The notes under the pieces: model-generated
The model's input: the letters and a program-made list of their open reading frames with translations, nothing else
What the model was told of the DNA's origin: nothing
Database searches by the model: none
Shown: piece by piece, positions 34,794 to 45,718 of the stretch
Layout of the letters: each line of letters begins with the position of its first letter
Position numbering within the stretch: position 1 is the stretch's first letter
DNA from: Acanthamoeba sp. SK_2022b
Lineage: Eukaryota; Discosea; Longamoebia; Acanthamoebidae
Assembly: GCA_027943245.1 (NCBI GenBank)
Contig: JANDJZ010000110.1
Coordinates: forward strand, 1 to 64,000
Length of the DNA stretch: 64,000 nucleotides
Direction: 5' to 3'
Program-made: the position numbers and the translations under genes

Positions 34794-35734
34794 GTGGTGA
34801 ATGATGGCAGCAGACGAGGCGGCGCGTGCGGAGATCACGAAGGCGGCGCAGGCGCTCATCGCGGCGGCCACGCAGCTGCACGAGGCCTCGACCAACGGTG
34901 GGGCGCGACGCAAGCCGCAGGGCCCGAAGACCGGCGGGTGGGAGGACCTGGCCTACGACCTGGGCGGCCTGCCGCCGGGTCTCATCCCGCCCGCGCAGCA
35001 CATCGCCGGCGCGGCGGGCGCCCTGCTGGCCGCTGCGGCTGACTGCCAGGCCGAGCGCGTGCAGGCCATGTCCGCGGGACCCCACTACCACTCGGACCCC
35101 GCGTGGACCAACGGCCTCGTGTCGGCCAGCCGGGCCGTCACCTCCACCACCTTCCACGCCCTCAGGTACGACCCAAAAATCAAAATAATAATATAATAAT
35201 ATTGAAATTAATTTTCAAAAAATAAAAACAGGCTGGCGGTGGGCGTGGGCAAGGGCGAGGTCGACGTGGCGACGCTGCAGGCGGCGCTCCGTGCGTCATC
35301 GGGAGCCAGCGCGCAGCTGGTGGCGGCCTCGCGCGCCAAGGCCGACCCCTCGAGCCGCGCTCTGCAGGGCCTGCTCAACGCCTCGCAGAGCCTCAATCAG
35401 GCAACCGCCCGGCTGGTGGAGGCAGCCACATCGCTCGGCCCCGCCACCAGTTCCCCCCAGTCGCGGGCATCGTCCGCCGACCGCGCTACACTCACGCAGA
35501 CCCAGGCCGAGGAGATAGAACAACGCGTGCGCAACCTTTTCTTTTTATTTATATTCTTGATTTATTTGATTGATTATTTTTTGGGTTGTGCTCTTCCGAA
35601 GAGAACACTCACACTGCTGGTGCACGTAGGCGCGTATCCTGCGCTTGGAAGCCGAGCTGGACAAAGCGCGCGGAGATCTTCACGGCATGCGCAAGCAACG
35701 CTACGAGGGCGGGGCTGGCGGCCGACCCTCCTAG
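32276..35734 (+). CDS. IST1 (ESCRT-III-like) domain fused to I/LWEQ (THATCH) actin-binding domain
   Basis: Exons join in phase throughout. The N-terminal IST1 domain reads LKLAINRLRLHRTKKLEEGN, FEDYMIEALNMVEVYCETII, PPELTDAVCNIVYCAPYLAM, LRKAFIKRYGKDFPIDCERN and DEALINYYLSAIAKKHNIDW. IST1 folds like ESCRT-III and regulates Vps4 at endosomes. A Pro/Gln linker (33,360-33,610) follows, then DELDSMWKQSASSARAV and Ala-rich helical bundles. From about 34,800 the C-terminus is an I/LWEQ module: EITKAAQALIAAATQLHEAS, WTNGLVSASRAVTSTT, QLVAASRAKADPSSRALQGL, NASQSLNQATARLVEAA and the closing helix ARILRLEAELDKARGDLHGM. This module binds F-actin in talin and HIP1/Sla2. About 800 residues, stop at 35734. 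The start is the first in-frame ATG after a boundary with CpG-poor DNA, so an upstream exon is possible. Confidence 0.85.
34719..34797. repeat. (GT)n microsatellite, intronic
   Basis: Nearly uninterrupted GT run in the intron just before the exon starting the I/LWEQ module. Confidence 0.95.
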
Positions 35735-35774
35735 GCTGTCCTTGGTGAAACGCGGAATGCGAGAGGCGTTTGTG

Positions 35775-36952
35775 TCAGCGACTGGAACATGTTTTGTGGG
35801 GCGACACCCCAGACAACAAATGGCAGGTGGTTGTACAGCATTTCATCACGCTGTCCTGGATCTTCAGTGCCAGCAGCCTCGCCTTCTCCGCGCGTAGCTC
35901 CTCCAACTGCCATAAAAGGTGCACAACGGATGAGTCTAATCTCAACCTGAAATGGTTAAAAAACAAGCCTAAAAATAAAATACAGAAATGGAAACAATAT
36001 CAATAAAAGAAAAGGGAAAAAAAGGAATTAGAACATAAGGGGCATACGCGTCTTTTGTTTTGTTCTTGGCGATCGCGAAGGAGGCGCAGCAGAGGCTGCG
36101 ACCCGTACTCGAGCAGCCGCGCCACCGACTTTTGGTGGACCGCGCCGCTGAAGACCTCCATGAGCGGATGCACACGGCCTCTGTCCAGTTGTGGCACGTT
36201 AGCCTAGGCCGCACACGACACACGACACACTACGAGAACACACGGCGTGCAGAGACGTGGCTCACCCGGGCGGAGGAGCGATGGCTTCATTGTAGGAGGC
36301 GCGGTCTTCTTGGCTGATGATCTGCTGAAGCTCGACCAGCTTGATGAGCGTGTTGGGCGCGTTGGCGTCGGGCGGCACCACCGTCAGCGGGATGTTGACC
36401 TGCTCGTAGCCCGTGGGGGACTGGCCGGTCCGTCGCTCGTCCGTGCTGGCCAGCTGACTGAGGTCGAGCGACTGGAAAGCGATCACTTGGATTCGCCCGT
36501 TCTGTGCGCCGCACACATCATCGCTCGTGAGATAACGCAACACGCACACGCACACGTGTGATGTGTTGCGGTGTGTGGCACACGACACACAACACAGATG
36601 CGAGTGGAGGAGGAGGAGGGCACCATTTCGGCGTCTGTGTTGAAGCAGGAGAAGATGAGCCCGATGAAGCCGCTGTCCATCATCTGGTACAGGGCTTGCG
36701 TCCGCACGTCTGACACGAACAGAGCATTAAATAAACTGTCGTGTCGCCATGATAGTTAAAAAGCGACTTAAAGAATTTAAACAAATATAAAATAAAATGC
36801 CATCGTGTGCACGCATGCACACGAGAGGAGAAGAATAAGAAAGAGGTTGCGCACCAAACGTGAAGGAGGATGCACGGTGATGTGGGTGCGAGTGGTACCA
36901 GCAGCCCAACCCGAATCTGCTTGCCCAAACTGCCGAGAGACGCTGTGTGGAG

Positions 36953-37047
<95 letters not shown>

Positions 37048-37523
37048 TGCGCATGCACACACAGATGCGCATGCACACCAATGCACACAGGTGCGTCAGG
37101 TAGTGAGCTCACCTGGAACGTACGCTCCGCAGCATTGGCGGGGAGAGGGGACGTGCCTCGGCCTCGGCTGTGGCGGCAGTGAGCTGTGCAGGCTCGATTT
37201 CCACTCGGTCCTTTCGCTTGTCCGACCTGCTCCAAAATAAATATTTACACACTCATATTATAAAAATAAAAAATACTTGTGTTTGGCTTACGCACCGGGT
37301 GAGCACGGACACATGCGAGACGAAGGCGATGGCGCCTCGTGCTGATTTCTTGTCGGGAGGGTGGAATCGCGTGAGCCAGATATAAGCAACGCGCAAGTCG
37401 AGGGGGTACCTTGATGTCGCCTAGAAGGAGACCCATGACCTCCTCTTTTTCAGTGGTCAAGGCATGAGACATGCACACCAGAAACGCTTCTGTGCTTACG
37501 AACACGCCCCTCAACCCGCTCAT
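35775..37523 (-). CDS. BRCC3: BRCC36-like JAMM/MPN+ deubiquitinase, frame anomalies at the catalytic motif
   Basis: Start at 37523: MSGLRGVFVSTEAFLVCMSH, EKEEVMGLLLGDIK with the conserved catalytic Glu of MPN+ domains. Next come SDKRKDRVEIEPAQLTAAT, WYHSHPH (the H-x-H of JAMM), DVRTQALYQMMDSGFIGLIF, IQVIAFQSLDLSQ and NIPLTVVPPDANAPNTLIKL. A C-terminal coiled coil follows (LLRDRQEQNK, LEELRAEKARLLALK) and the stop is at 35775. These match BRCC36, the K63-specific deubiquitinase of the BRISC and BRCA1-A complexes. Around 36,870-36,930 the conserved pieces (LGKQIRVG, WYHSHPH, ITVHP) lie in three successive frames. In the splice-consistent frame the residues after HSHPH are HRASSFTFD, losing the canonical Ser. 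This may be an assembly indel or real decay. The 3' end is 41 bp from that of the convergent IST1 gene. Confidence 0.8.
36955..37048. repeat. (AC)n followed by (AG)n, intronic
   Basis: An AC run of about 68 bp directly continued by an AG run of about 25 bp, inside the BRCC36-like gene just before the JAMM exon. Confidence 0.95.
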
Positions 37524-37778
37524 CTTATTGTATGCTTGCGCCTAATCTTGTGTTTTATTTCTTGGTTTGGTGCCTTGTTTTCTGTTGGGGAATGCTAAAC
37601 ATGATATCTCCTGGACTGTCGACACTCTAAGCACGCCGGCAGAAATTCGAGTAGCCTCTTTTCTCTTTCGTTTTTGTATGACACGTCATTCCTTTTTCAG
37701 AGTTTGCGGCAAAAAGGAAATACATACAAAATTGAGAGGAGTAATGAAAGTTACTGGTTTATGTGCAATGATACGTGA

Positions 37779-38640
37779 CTACCGGAGGGCCTTGCAGGGC
37801 TGTTGTGGGCAGCTCTCGACGGCCGAGCACTTCGTGCCGTCAAGGTCCATCGCTGCGGAGGTGCCAATTAGCCGCGTTGCCCAGTCCTCGAAGAAGAACG
37901 TTTTGCTGCTCTCCTCCTCCGTTGGCGTTGTTGGCTTGCAGTGACTGGTGCACGGCGCACCGGCAGAGTGGGTGGCGGGTAGCTCTTGGTACCAGTCGAG
38001 CTCGTCCATGAGAGAAACGGTTTCCATACGCATCGCGACTTGGTCCACGAGGCTGCTACTCGACTCGGCCTCATCCAAGTGCTGGTAGAAGTGAGGAAGA
38101 GGGTCGTGTCCATAGCCATAGGCGTAGAACATGCCGTTGAGCTCTCTGCCTAATCGCTCGATCTCTGCGTACGCCATCGATGGGACGGCCGTTGCGGCAG
38201 GTGGAAGTAGAGGAGGGGTGGTGGTAGGCGGCTGCAGAGGTGAAGAGACTACCGAAGGCAAGAAGTCGGGCGGGGAAAGAAGAGAAGGGACTGAAGTGGG
38301 CTCGGCGCGAGGGGTACAGGCGAACCCGTCAAGGTCGGACTGTACGTGCGTGCGGGCAGGTCACAGACGTGGTCGTCGATGGTAAGCGTTCGAGGGCGAG
38401 TCTAAGGAAACGCCAGGTACGCGTATGAGTGGTTGTGATGGCTGCGTTGCTGAACGGTGCTGGAAGAACGGACTCTGGCTCTCGGTGGGTACTTTTCTTG
38501 GGAGCGGCGTGGTGTGCTGTAAAGTGGAGGTGTACTGCCGCGTGTGTGGTGGGCGCGACACAATAGTGATTTTATGTCCGTGGTGCGGCTGGAACTGTTG
38601 TGGCTCCGTGTGCGCATTTCCCGTTTTCTGAGACTCCCGC
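37779..38640 (-). CDS. Low-complexity protein of unknown function
   Basis: The last exon (37779 to about 38,315) begins after a CGTACAG acceptor and reads Pro/Ser/Thr-rich sequence, then MAYAEIERLGRELNGMFYAY, DPLPHFYQHLDEAESSSSLV, RMETVSLMDELDWYQELPAT and a Cys-containing tail, with stop at 37779. An upstream frame (to about 38,640) is Gln/Pro/His-rich and could supply the N-terminus, but no reliable start or splice was fixed. No domain is recognised. The ordered part is acidic and aromatic, resembling a short linear interaction region such as a transactivation segment. Confidence is moderate for the last exon and low for the rest. Confidence 0.4.
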
Positions 38641-39180
38641 ACGTGCGTGCGTCACCCGAAGCAGGGCACGCCGCGTGTTGCGGGGTCCGCGCGTTCCGGC
38701 GGTTAAGTAGGAAATCTGGTCGATCGCGGAGGCGTTAAGGTGGCGCCCATCTAAGGTGGCGCCCATCTGCGGGACAACCAATCGCCATCGCCTCCAATTC
38801 GAATTGCGAAGTATGGCACATTTCTCCGGAATGCGGCGGTCTTTGACGACTGAAATCGCGGAGCGGTTGCCTCGGAAATATCCTCTTTCATTACTGCCGG
38901 CCAATAAGGGTAAAAAGGCCCGGACTTTTACGGGTCGACAATGTGCGAGATCGGCGGGAAAAGGTGGGAATCGACAACACTTTTCTCCCTGGTTGTTGTT
39001 TCTGGGTGGGGAGAAAAAGCCTGGCCAAGCACCTGCGCCGGGCTCGTTTTTCTGCGTGTGCGGCACTTCAAAAACGTTTGGGTTTACGGGATTCCGCCAC
39101 CAGCGTAGACCGAGAGCAAAACGAAAGAGAGACGGAGGGATAGCGGCGGACATGATGAACTGTAACACGCAACCCGTGCC
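38641..39180. other. Intergenic, CpG-rich
   Basis: Open frames run on both strands (38,756-39,184 plus; 38,572-39,168 minus) but neither shows domains or splice continuation. Includes a direct repeat GTGGCGCCCATCT (38,741 and 38,757, spacing 16). Likely the promoter region of the minus-strand gene to the left and the 3' flank of the gene to the right. Confidence 0.45.
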
Positions 39181-41718
39181 TTAAGTATTTGCACTGCCGC
39201 CCTCTAGCACGTCCACGTTGGCGAGATCGCGTAGGCGTTGCAGGTGGGCGGTAACGGCACGCAGCTTCTCGTTGAGCTTTTCCGCCTCCTGACGCAAGCG
39301 GCTGTTTTCGTCGGCCATGCTGACGAGCTTCCGCTTGAGCAGCACCTGCTGCTCTGCTTCCTCCTCCTCCCGTCGCCCAGCGTCCGCCTGGTTTTCAAAG
39401 CGCCGCCGTAGCTCTTCGTTCTCATCGCGCAATTTCTTGTTGTCAACCTCGAGCTTAGTTATCCTGATACGTTGGTTACAGTCCAATGGCTATCAGTCCA
39501 CGTGGACGCGAAAACGGGCAGCTTAACCTGCCACTCATCATCTATGCCACGCCGTGTCACGCACCGGAGAAGCAGCTTGGACTCCTCTTTGTCCATCGAG
39601 CCCCTGCCCCTGGCCTGGGGCGTGTGCTGCTGGTCCTTGCCACCGGCGCCACTGTCTACGGTTGCAGCCGACCGGTCGTCCGCATCGGCGTCCTGGTCCA
39701 GCGTCCGGACGTCAAGTTCCTTCTCGATCTTCAACTTCAGGGTCACCGCCTGCGACATCGCCCTATAATTGTGTCGACACGCCCGCACGCGCACGCGATG
39801 AAACACAGCGACACGCCGAACAGACAAGCACGCGGGCGGTACCTGGCGCGGAGGAGAACGTCCATGCCCTCCTTGCTGTCTGTGATTGTCCTCTTCCTGT
39901 TGCCGCCCGCCAGCGCAACGCTGCCTCCGATCCCGCTCCCGCCTTCTGGTCGTCGCCTGAAGCCGCCCAAGCCTGGACAAAGGCCCTCGGCGTGAACACC
40001 AAAAAAAAAGGGCTCGGGAAACTGGTGGCCGCTCAGCGGGCACGAGTGTGGCATACCTCCGCCTCCGGCTCGCGAAGTGGACGGTGAAGAAGGAGCCGTC
40101 GGGCCGGAGTGGAACGAGGAAAATGAAGAGGGCGACGAGGAGAGCGGTGGGTGGTTCGAAGAGGGAGGGGAGGAGGAGAGCGACGGCGAGAGCGATGCTG
40201 ATGATGAAGAAGAGGATGACCCCGAAGCGAGTGAAGGCAACCTCACCTCTGTGGTGAAGGCCGGGCCCTTGGCCAGGGTGATGGCTCGGGAGATCTCGCC
40301 GGCGAGCACCTTCACCACCACCAGCGCCGCCTCCATGTTCTTCGTGTTGCCTGCGCGGTCCATGACATGGGTAAACGGGAGTCAATCGCTTGCCTCGGCC
40401 GGGGCCAGTCCCATGTGGAAGAAGGGGCGTGCTGACCCGGATTGAAGTGGGCCACTTTGACGGCCTCGATCAGCTTGGGGGAAGTCGTCTTGATCTGATT
40501 GGCCACGTGGAGCAGCTCGTCCCTGTGCTTTGGGCTAGTCTCTGCGTACTGGTCCGTCGCGTGCGCAAAACAGAATAGGAGTCAGTTGTAGCCACCAGGG
40601 ATGAGTGTTCAGCCAAAAGGGAGAGGCGGGCTCACTCGATAGGCAATGTCGCTCAAGGTCTTGACCAGCTCGACGCAGCTTTGCGCAAATAACCGGGCCG
40701 CTTCTGTCACGATCAATGAAGCACTCAGCCATGTGAGCCACGTTGCAGACACATGCGCCCACACAAAGCAAAGCATCCAAGCCAGTAATCTTTAGAACAA
40801 AACCACACACCTATCATCTCGCTGTCGGTTCGTCGTGTTTTGCTGACCAGCATCTGCACACACAACATGCAATTGGGAACAGTGTCGGTCAGTGCATGAA
40901 GGTGTGGGATCGGTCGACGCAAGGAAGTGAGCGAGTGACCTTGGCCGAGGACGCGCAGTTCTTGCACGCGTGGCTCAGCACCTTCTGATCGACGTCCTCC
41001 TCGGCTGCAAAAAACGAGAGAGAACAAGGGTCAGAGCAGATCGTACACCACTCGCATCTCGACACAGGCACGAGAGCGAAGGCGAAAACCTTGCATGAGG
41101 TTGGCCGTGAGCTTGCCGATCTTGATGAGGGTGCGGATCATGACCTGCTTGGTCTCCGCAGTTTGACCAATCGCGGGCGCCTGGGCCAAGCTTTGGGCCA
41201 CCTCGCGTAACGCGTTGGCTTCGGCTTTGAGTTCGCGACCATAGTTGAAGATTGCCTCCCGCAGCCGATGCTCCTTTGTCGACGCTCCCACCGCCTCTGC
41301 AAGCGCCAGAACATTAAAGGCCGAAAGAACGAAAAGCGAACTCAACGAATAATAACAAAAATAATAAGGAGAAAAAAACAAACATGTTCTCACGAACCGT
41401 GGCTTTCATTATTTGAGTTGAACATAAGTGAACGTCGTGCCGTTTCCTTGCGTATTAGTTATTTTTATTGAATAAACAAGAAAGGGCCCAAGTACCGGCG
41501 GACTCAACAAGGAGGTCGGTGGCGTGGAGGAAGGATTCAAGGATGGGCAGAGACTCTCGGCCGAGTCCGGGCCCGCCCGCCCCGGACATCTCCACGAGGC
41601 GTTCGAGGCCGTCACTCAACGCGTTCGCCACCGATGATGATACATTATTTGTGGAGGACGCCGGGATCGAAGAAGAACATGAAGAAGTGGGAGAAGACGA
41701 CAGAGGCGTTGAGGCCAT
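39181..41718 (-). CDS. Talin-like helical-bundle protein with C-terminal coiled coil
   Basis: Start at the ATG at 41718 (MASTPLSSSPTSSCSSSIPA). Successive short exons encode amphipathic helices: NALSDGLERLVEMSG, LREAIFNYGRELKAEANALR, VMIRTLIKIGKLTANLMQ, KVLSHACKNCASSAK, CVELVKTLSDIAYR, DELLHVANQIKTTSPKLIEA, NMEAALVVVKVLAGEISRAI. Spacing and Ala/Val/Leu heptads resemble talin, vinculin or HIP1 rod bundles. A linker contains TLKLKIEKELDVRTLDQD and a Gly/Asp-rich stretch. The C-terminus is a long coiled coil (ITKLEVDNKKLRDENEELRR, LVSMADENSRLRQEAEKLNE) ending EGGSANT (stop at 39181). No FERM or actin-binding signature is visible. A cytoskeletal adaptor is inferred; the family call is tentative. 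Confidence 0.55.
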
Positions 41719-41785
41719 ACTTTTGATTGTTTATTGCTCATTCGTTTTTTTTGCAGTTCTTTTCCTCGTGCCGTTTTAACTTTCA

Positions 41786-42034
41786 TTAAGGAGGCGGCGT
41801 TCCCCGCCAATCGCAACACGGCACCCCTTGGCTAAACATCTCTACTCTCTGTTTGGTCTGAAGTCCGCTAGAGGCGAGCTGCCACACTCTCGCCGTGCCA
41901 TCAGCGCAGTCATCGCGGTGGGGTGTGTGGGCCGCGGTGACGAGGCCGAGCGTTCCGTTATTGTCGACGGATCGAAATTCGGTGGTATGCTCGGGGGACA
42001 TTCGGGCGAAGGCACGCTGGCAGTCATCTCCCAC
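41786..42034 (-). pseudogene. Possible WD40 fragment
   Basis: The minus frame ends in DDCADGTARVWQLASSG followed by QRVEMFSQGVPCCDWRG and a stop at 41786. DGTARVWQL is a typical last strand of a WD blade. No upstream exons completing a propeller were found between 42,034 and the plus-strand gene at 42,189. It is either a remnant or the tail of a gene I could not assemble. Confidence 0.25.
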
Positions 42035-42188
42035 GATGATGCACGCTCGGTGTGGGAACTGCCTGGAAAAAGGACTGGCCTAACCGATCCATAACCAAAC
42101 TAAGCGCTGCTCCATCTACTAAACTTCCAAGACAACATCACCAATATTCAACAAACCAATCACCTTGAGCAAGGTTGCCTTGTGGAAC

Positions 42189-42989
42189 ATGTCCGAAGAG
42201 GAGGCGATGCTGCAGCGGGAGAGAGTCAGCCCCGTTCGCAACAGGTCGCGGGAGCAGATAGAACAGAAGCTTGCGGAGGGGGACACATCGGCACCTCAGG
42301 ATGATCGATCCACTTTGCCCGACAAACCTAGGCGAGTGGACGACGAGATACGACGAAAGACTGTGGACAGGGTCACCTACCTCAAAGACGTACTTCTTGC
42401 AAGAACCAAAGCAAACTTCATTGAACGCACATGAACATATGTTGTTCGTTGCGTGATGTTACAGATGTCGTCCAATCTTCAGACAACTAGGCTGGCTGAA
42501 CTGGACCGGGAGTGGACGGTCCATCGGATGGTGTCACTCGTGGTCGCCCTGGTGTCGGCCGGAGGTCTGTTTGGGGGCTGGTGGCTCAGCTACCACTCGT
42601 GCTATCTCATTGCACTGGTCTCCTGCATCGTCCTCCTCCAGCACGCCATCACCGGCTGGTCTCCGCTCGTCCCCCTGCTGCGCGTTCTGGTACTTGCTCT
42701 TAAGTCGTTCCCTGTGGGCGAGCGAGCCTCTGCGCTCACCACGCCATCCACTTTCTTGTACGGCGCAGGGAGTGCGCACGGAAAAGGAGGTAAATGCCGA
42801 GCGGCTGGGACTGCGCCTTGCTCGCGGCGACTTTGCCCGGGTGAGCCAAAGTCGAGCCGACGAGATCGTGGCCAGAGACCTCAGGTAAAACGCCGATGCC
42901 CTCTTCTTGTGCTGGCTACCGTCCTCGTACCCAATCTCACTCACACTCCCTCTATGATGTCCTTGCGTAGCGCGGTCTCTGCCATGTAA
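42189..42989 (+). CDS. DUF2892 (YgaP-like) two-pass membrane protein
   Basis: Start at the ATG at 42189 (MSEEEAMLQRERVSPVRNRS). A charged N-terminal segment ends RKTVDRVTYLKD, then an intron, then ELDREWTVHRMVSLVVALVS, a first membrane helix with GGLFGGWWLSYH, and a second, LIALVSCIVLLQHAITGWSP. It continues LVPLLRVL joined in phase to GVRTEKEVNAERLGLRLARG. The DRxxxxxR start, the H..xGW.P motif and the LR.LG.RT..E closing segment are those of the bacterial DUF2892 membrane domain. The last short exon ends AVSAM at 42989. Function is unknown; in bacteria the domain is often fused to rhodanese or stands alone. Bacterial ancestry followed by intron gain is inferred. Confidence 0.75.
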
Positions 42990-43261
42990 CCTGCCGGAGA
43001 GGCATCGCCATCCATCCACCCCTTTCATTAAAGAGTCATACTCGGCTCATTGGCAGAAGGCCAGAAGTCAATCTTCATCACAACCTTACAGAAGTTTGGA
43101 CTCCGCAGCGTGATCCGTGTTTGATTCTTGGCTCAGTTCATGCCGCCATGTGCCTGTTCATGTATTGTTCGCTGGGGCACAGGACTTCTGCGGACGCGTG
43201 CCGTTGTTGATGAACCACCTGTGGCGATGGCGGGGCCGTGAGTGGAGCTGCCACGAACAAG
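42990..43261. other. Short convergent intergenic region
   Basis: 272 bp between the 3' ends of two convergent genes; no feature seen. Confidence 0.4.
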
Positions 43262-45718
43262 TCAATGCAGTGTGGGACCACCGAACCTGACAAACGAGCT
43301 CGCCCTGTCCAGGTCGGCCGCGACGGGCCCCATGAATGTGATGGTCCGCTTGGACAGGTCGACCTTGGTGTAGACGTCGAACTTGGACCTGAAGACGGAC
43401 AGGTTGAGCCTATGGACCGCTGCGGTCTCGACCGGCGTGAACTCGATCTTCTTCGTGAACGTCTTGTGCGCAGTCAGGCCGGCCGCGTCTGCGAGGCGCC
43501 ACCGCTGGCACAGATGGAGTGGACGCGCTCCAGGCAGTCGCGCACGTCGTCAGTAAAGCCGACCACCCTGAGCTGCTTCGCGTTCCAGTCAGCCGCCACG
43601 GCCACGTCAAACTCCTTCTCCAGCGCGGGGAGGTCGAGCGGCCGCGCGGCGTCGAGGACTGGCGAGCGATCGCCCACCAGAAGCGTGCGGATGCGGTTGG
43701 GCTCCAGCGCCAGCTGGTTCACCTCCTGGGGATTGGTGCCCACGAAGTGCAGGACCAGCGGCTGGGAGTCCTCCTCCGGATCGTCGACGTGCACGGCCGT
43801 CGTGGCGCCGCGCCAGAAGAGGGACTTGAGCTTGTGCTTGAAGCGCGTGCGGAAGAGGGCCTCCTCCTTGAGAAACCTGAACTGCATCCGTTTCCTCACG
43901 ACGGTGGCCAGGTGTGCGCGGAGCTTCTTCCAGGCCGCGTCGACGCTCTCCGGGGATTGGCCGACGAGCCGGACGAACGCCACCTTGAGTCTCGAGGGCG
44001 ACGGCGACGCAGAGAGGGCAGGCGTGGCCGGGGGAGGCGAAGACGCCTTCGTCGAGGTATAGACCCAGAAGGCGGTGATGGCGACCGAATGCGCCTTCTC
44101 GATGACTCTGAGCGCGGGCTTCCCCTCCTTTTTCATGGTGAGGTGATTGACCACAGCTGCGTCTTCCAGCTGCTCGGTCCGGTCGAGACGTGCATCGAAG
44201 AAGCTCAACTGTTGATCACCGACACACAAGAATGGCCCAATCAGATCGTATGCGAGTGTGTGTGGCGAGTGGCTTGTCTAATACCGTGACGCCATCGACG
44301 CACTTGCTCTGCAATGAGAGTAGCTTGCTAAATAGAGACTCGGTGCCAATCTCCACGGTGGCCACGTCCACCGGCGTGATCCACGACCGCCCCACCAGCT
44401 GCGTTAACGGACGTGCGGGTCAAACCAAACTCAAGCTCAGCCAATCAGAGGAAGGAGGCCAGCAAACTTGTTGCATCAACGTGGAAATGGAGCGTCGCTT
44501 GCGAGGCTTTGAAGGAACGTAGGCACTGCCGCCGGCAAGCAGTCGGGCTTACCTGCCATGGCGCCGCTCCTTATACCAACCCGCCAGCAGGGCATCTCGC
44601 CCATAAACGGGTACACGTTGATCTGCTCGATGCCCACACTCCACACTTGAATACAACTCTCCCCCGCCCACACTCTCGCCACATTGACACTCATATAATG
44701 AGGGAATGGAGCAACGCAAAGAATTGCCGTTGTGTGTTACGGTCCGGCTGGCCGTGAGCGCAGGGACACTCGGAGAGACCTTGTAGCGGACATAGGCCCT
44801 GTACCGGACAACTGCGATAAACTTGGCCTCGATGCTCAACTGGGTGCGGACCAGCTCGGTCACCTGCTCGGTCGACATGCCGTCCGGCAGCGGCGACAGC
44901 GCGACCACGCTCCATTCGTCGGCGGAGGTCGAGGCACTCGGTTGGGGGACAACCGTGCTTGCTGCTGCCACCACTGCCATCGTCGGTTTTACCTCCGACT
45001 GCTGCGTTGTCTTTAACTCTGATGAAGGCTGGGAGACCGCGCGGCTCACGACGGGCTTTGGCAGCTGCTGGTCTTGCTGATGGCTCGCCGCGGCATCATG
45101 GTGGCCACCATCTCCGGCGGTGCAGACAACGGCAGGCGATACGGGCACCGGTGGCGACACATCCAGATGCTTTTTCTGGAGCAGCTGCGCTTTCGCTCCC
45201 GCGCTGCTCAGATGGACGAATGCGAATCGCTGCTTGTCGAAGTGGACCAGCTCCTCGATTATGCCCTGATCGGCGAGGTGGCGCGTCACGATCGACCGCA
45301 CGCTCTCCGTTGACAGATCAACCGATGAGTTGTGCTGCTCGATCACTTCCCAATGAGTCGTACCTGTCTCGGACACACACGGAGAATGAGTGAATGACTA
45401 AATCAAATCAATTTTTGGTTGCCGGCGGGAGCGGGTTACTCTTGTGGTGGTAACTGTAAGCATGGTGTAAAAGCTGGCAGCGATGATGGGTGAGCCCTCC
45501 AGCCGCAAGTTACGGGCATCGCCCCGCGCAGCACCGTGGTTATTCCACAGCTTGCCCAGGTTCTGAAGCAGGAGGCGGACGTCGTGCGAGGCCACCTCCG
45601 CCGCCCCTAGCTGAGCTACTAAAGCAAGCAAATGACAACGCAGTTCAGTCTCCAGGAGAGAGAAGAAGTCATCCAGCGACACCGCTGCGGCGCCCCCTGC
45701 TGCACCCACAAGCTCCAT
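43262..45718 (-). CDS. Multidomain RRM/KH-like putative nucleic-acid-binding protein
   Basis: The ATG at 45718 (MELVGAAGGAAAVSLDDFFS) opens a helical N-domain (LLQNLGKLWNNHG). Next comes an RRM-like block (IVTRHLADQGIIEELVHFDK, RFAFVHLSSAGAKAQLLQKK, similar to an RNP1 strand), a Gln/Pro/Val linker and a second RRM-like block (EWSVVALSPLPDGMSTEQVT, FIAVVRYRAYVRYK). Then follow several alpha/beta blocks resembling KH modules: RLKVAFVRLVGQSPESVDAA, LEKEFDVAVAADWNAKQLRV, VHRLNLSVFRSKFDVYTKVD, and the C-terminus at 43262. Near 43,490 the reading frame shifts between GFTDDVRDCLERVHSICASG and KTFTKKIEFTPVETAA without a plausible intron, so a single-base error or real frameshift is likely. The architecture recalls RRM-KH proteins of the PARP14 kind but no catalytic domain is seen. 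Domain calls are by pattern only. Confidence 0.5.

Noticed and set aside
38756..39184. 143-codon plus-strand ORF
   Set aside because: A similar-length frame runs antisense, no domain is visible and composition looks like promoter DNA.
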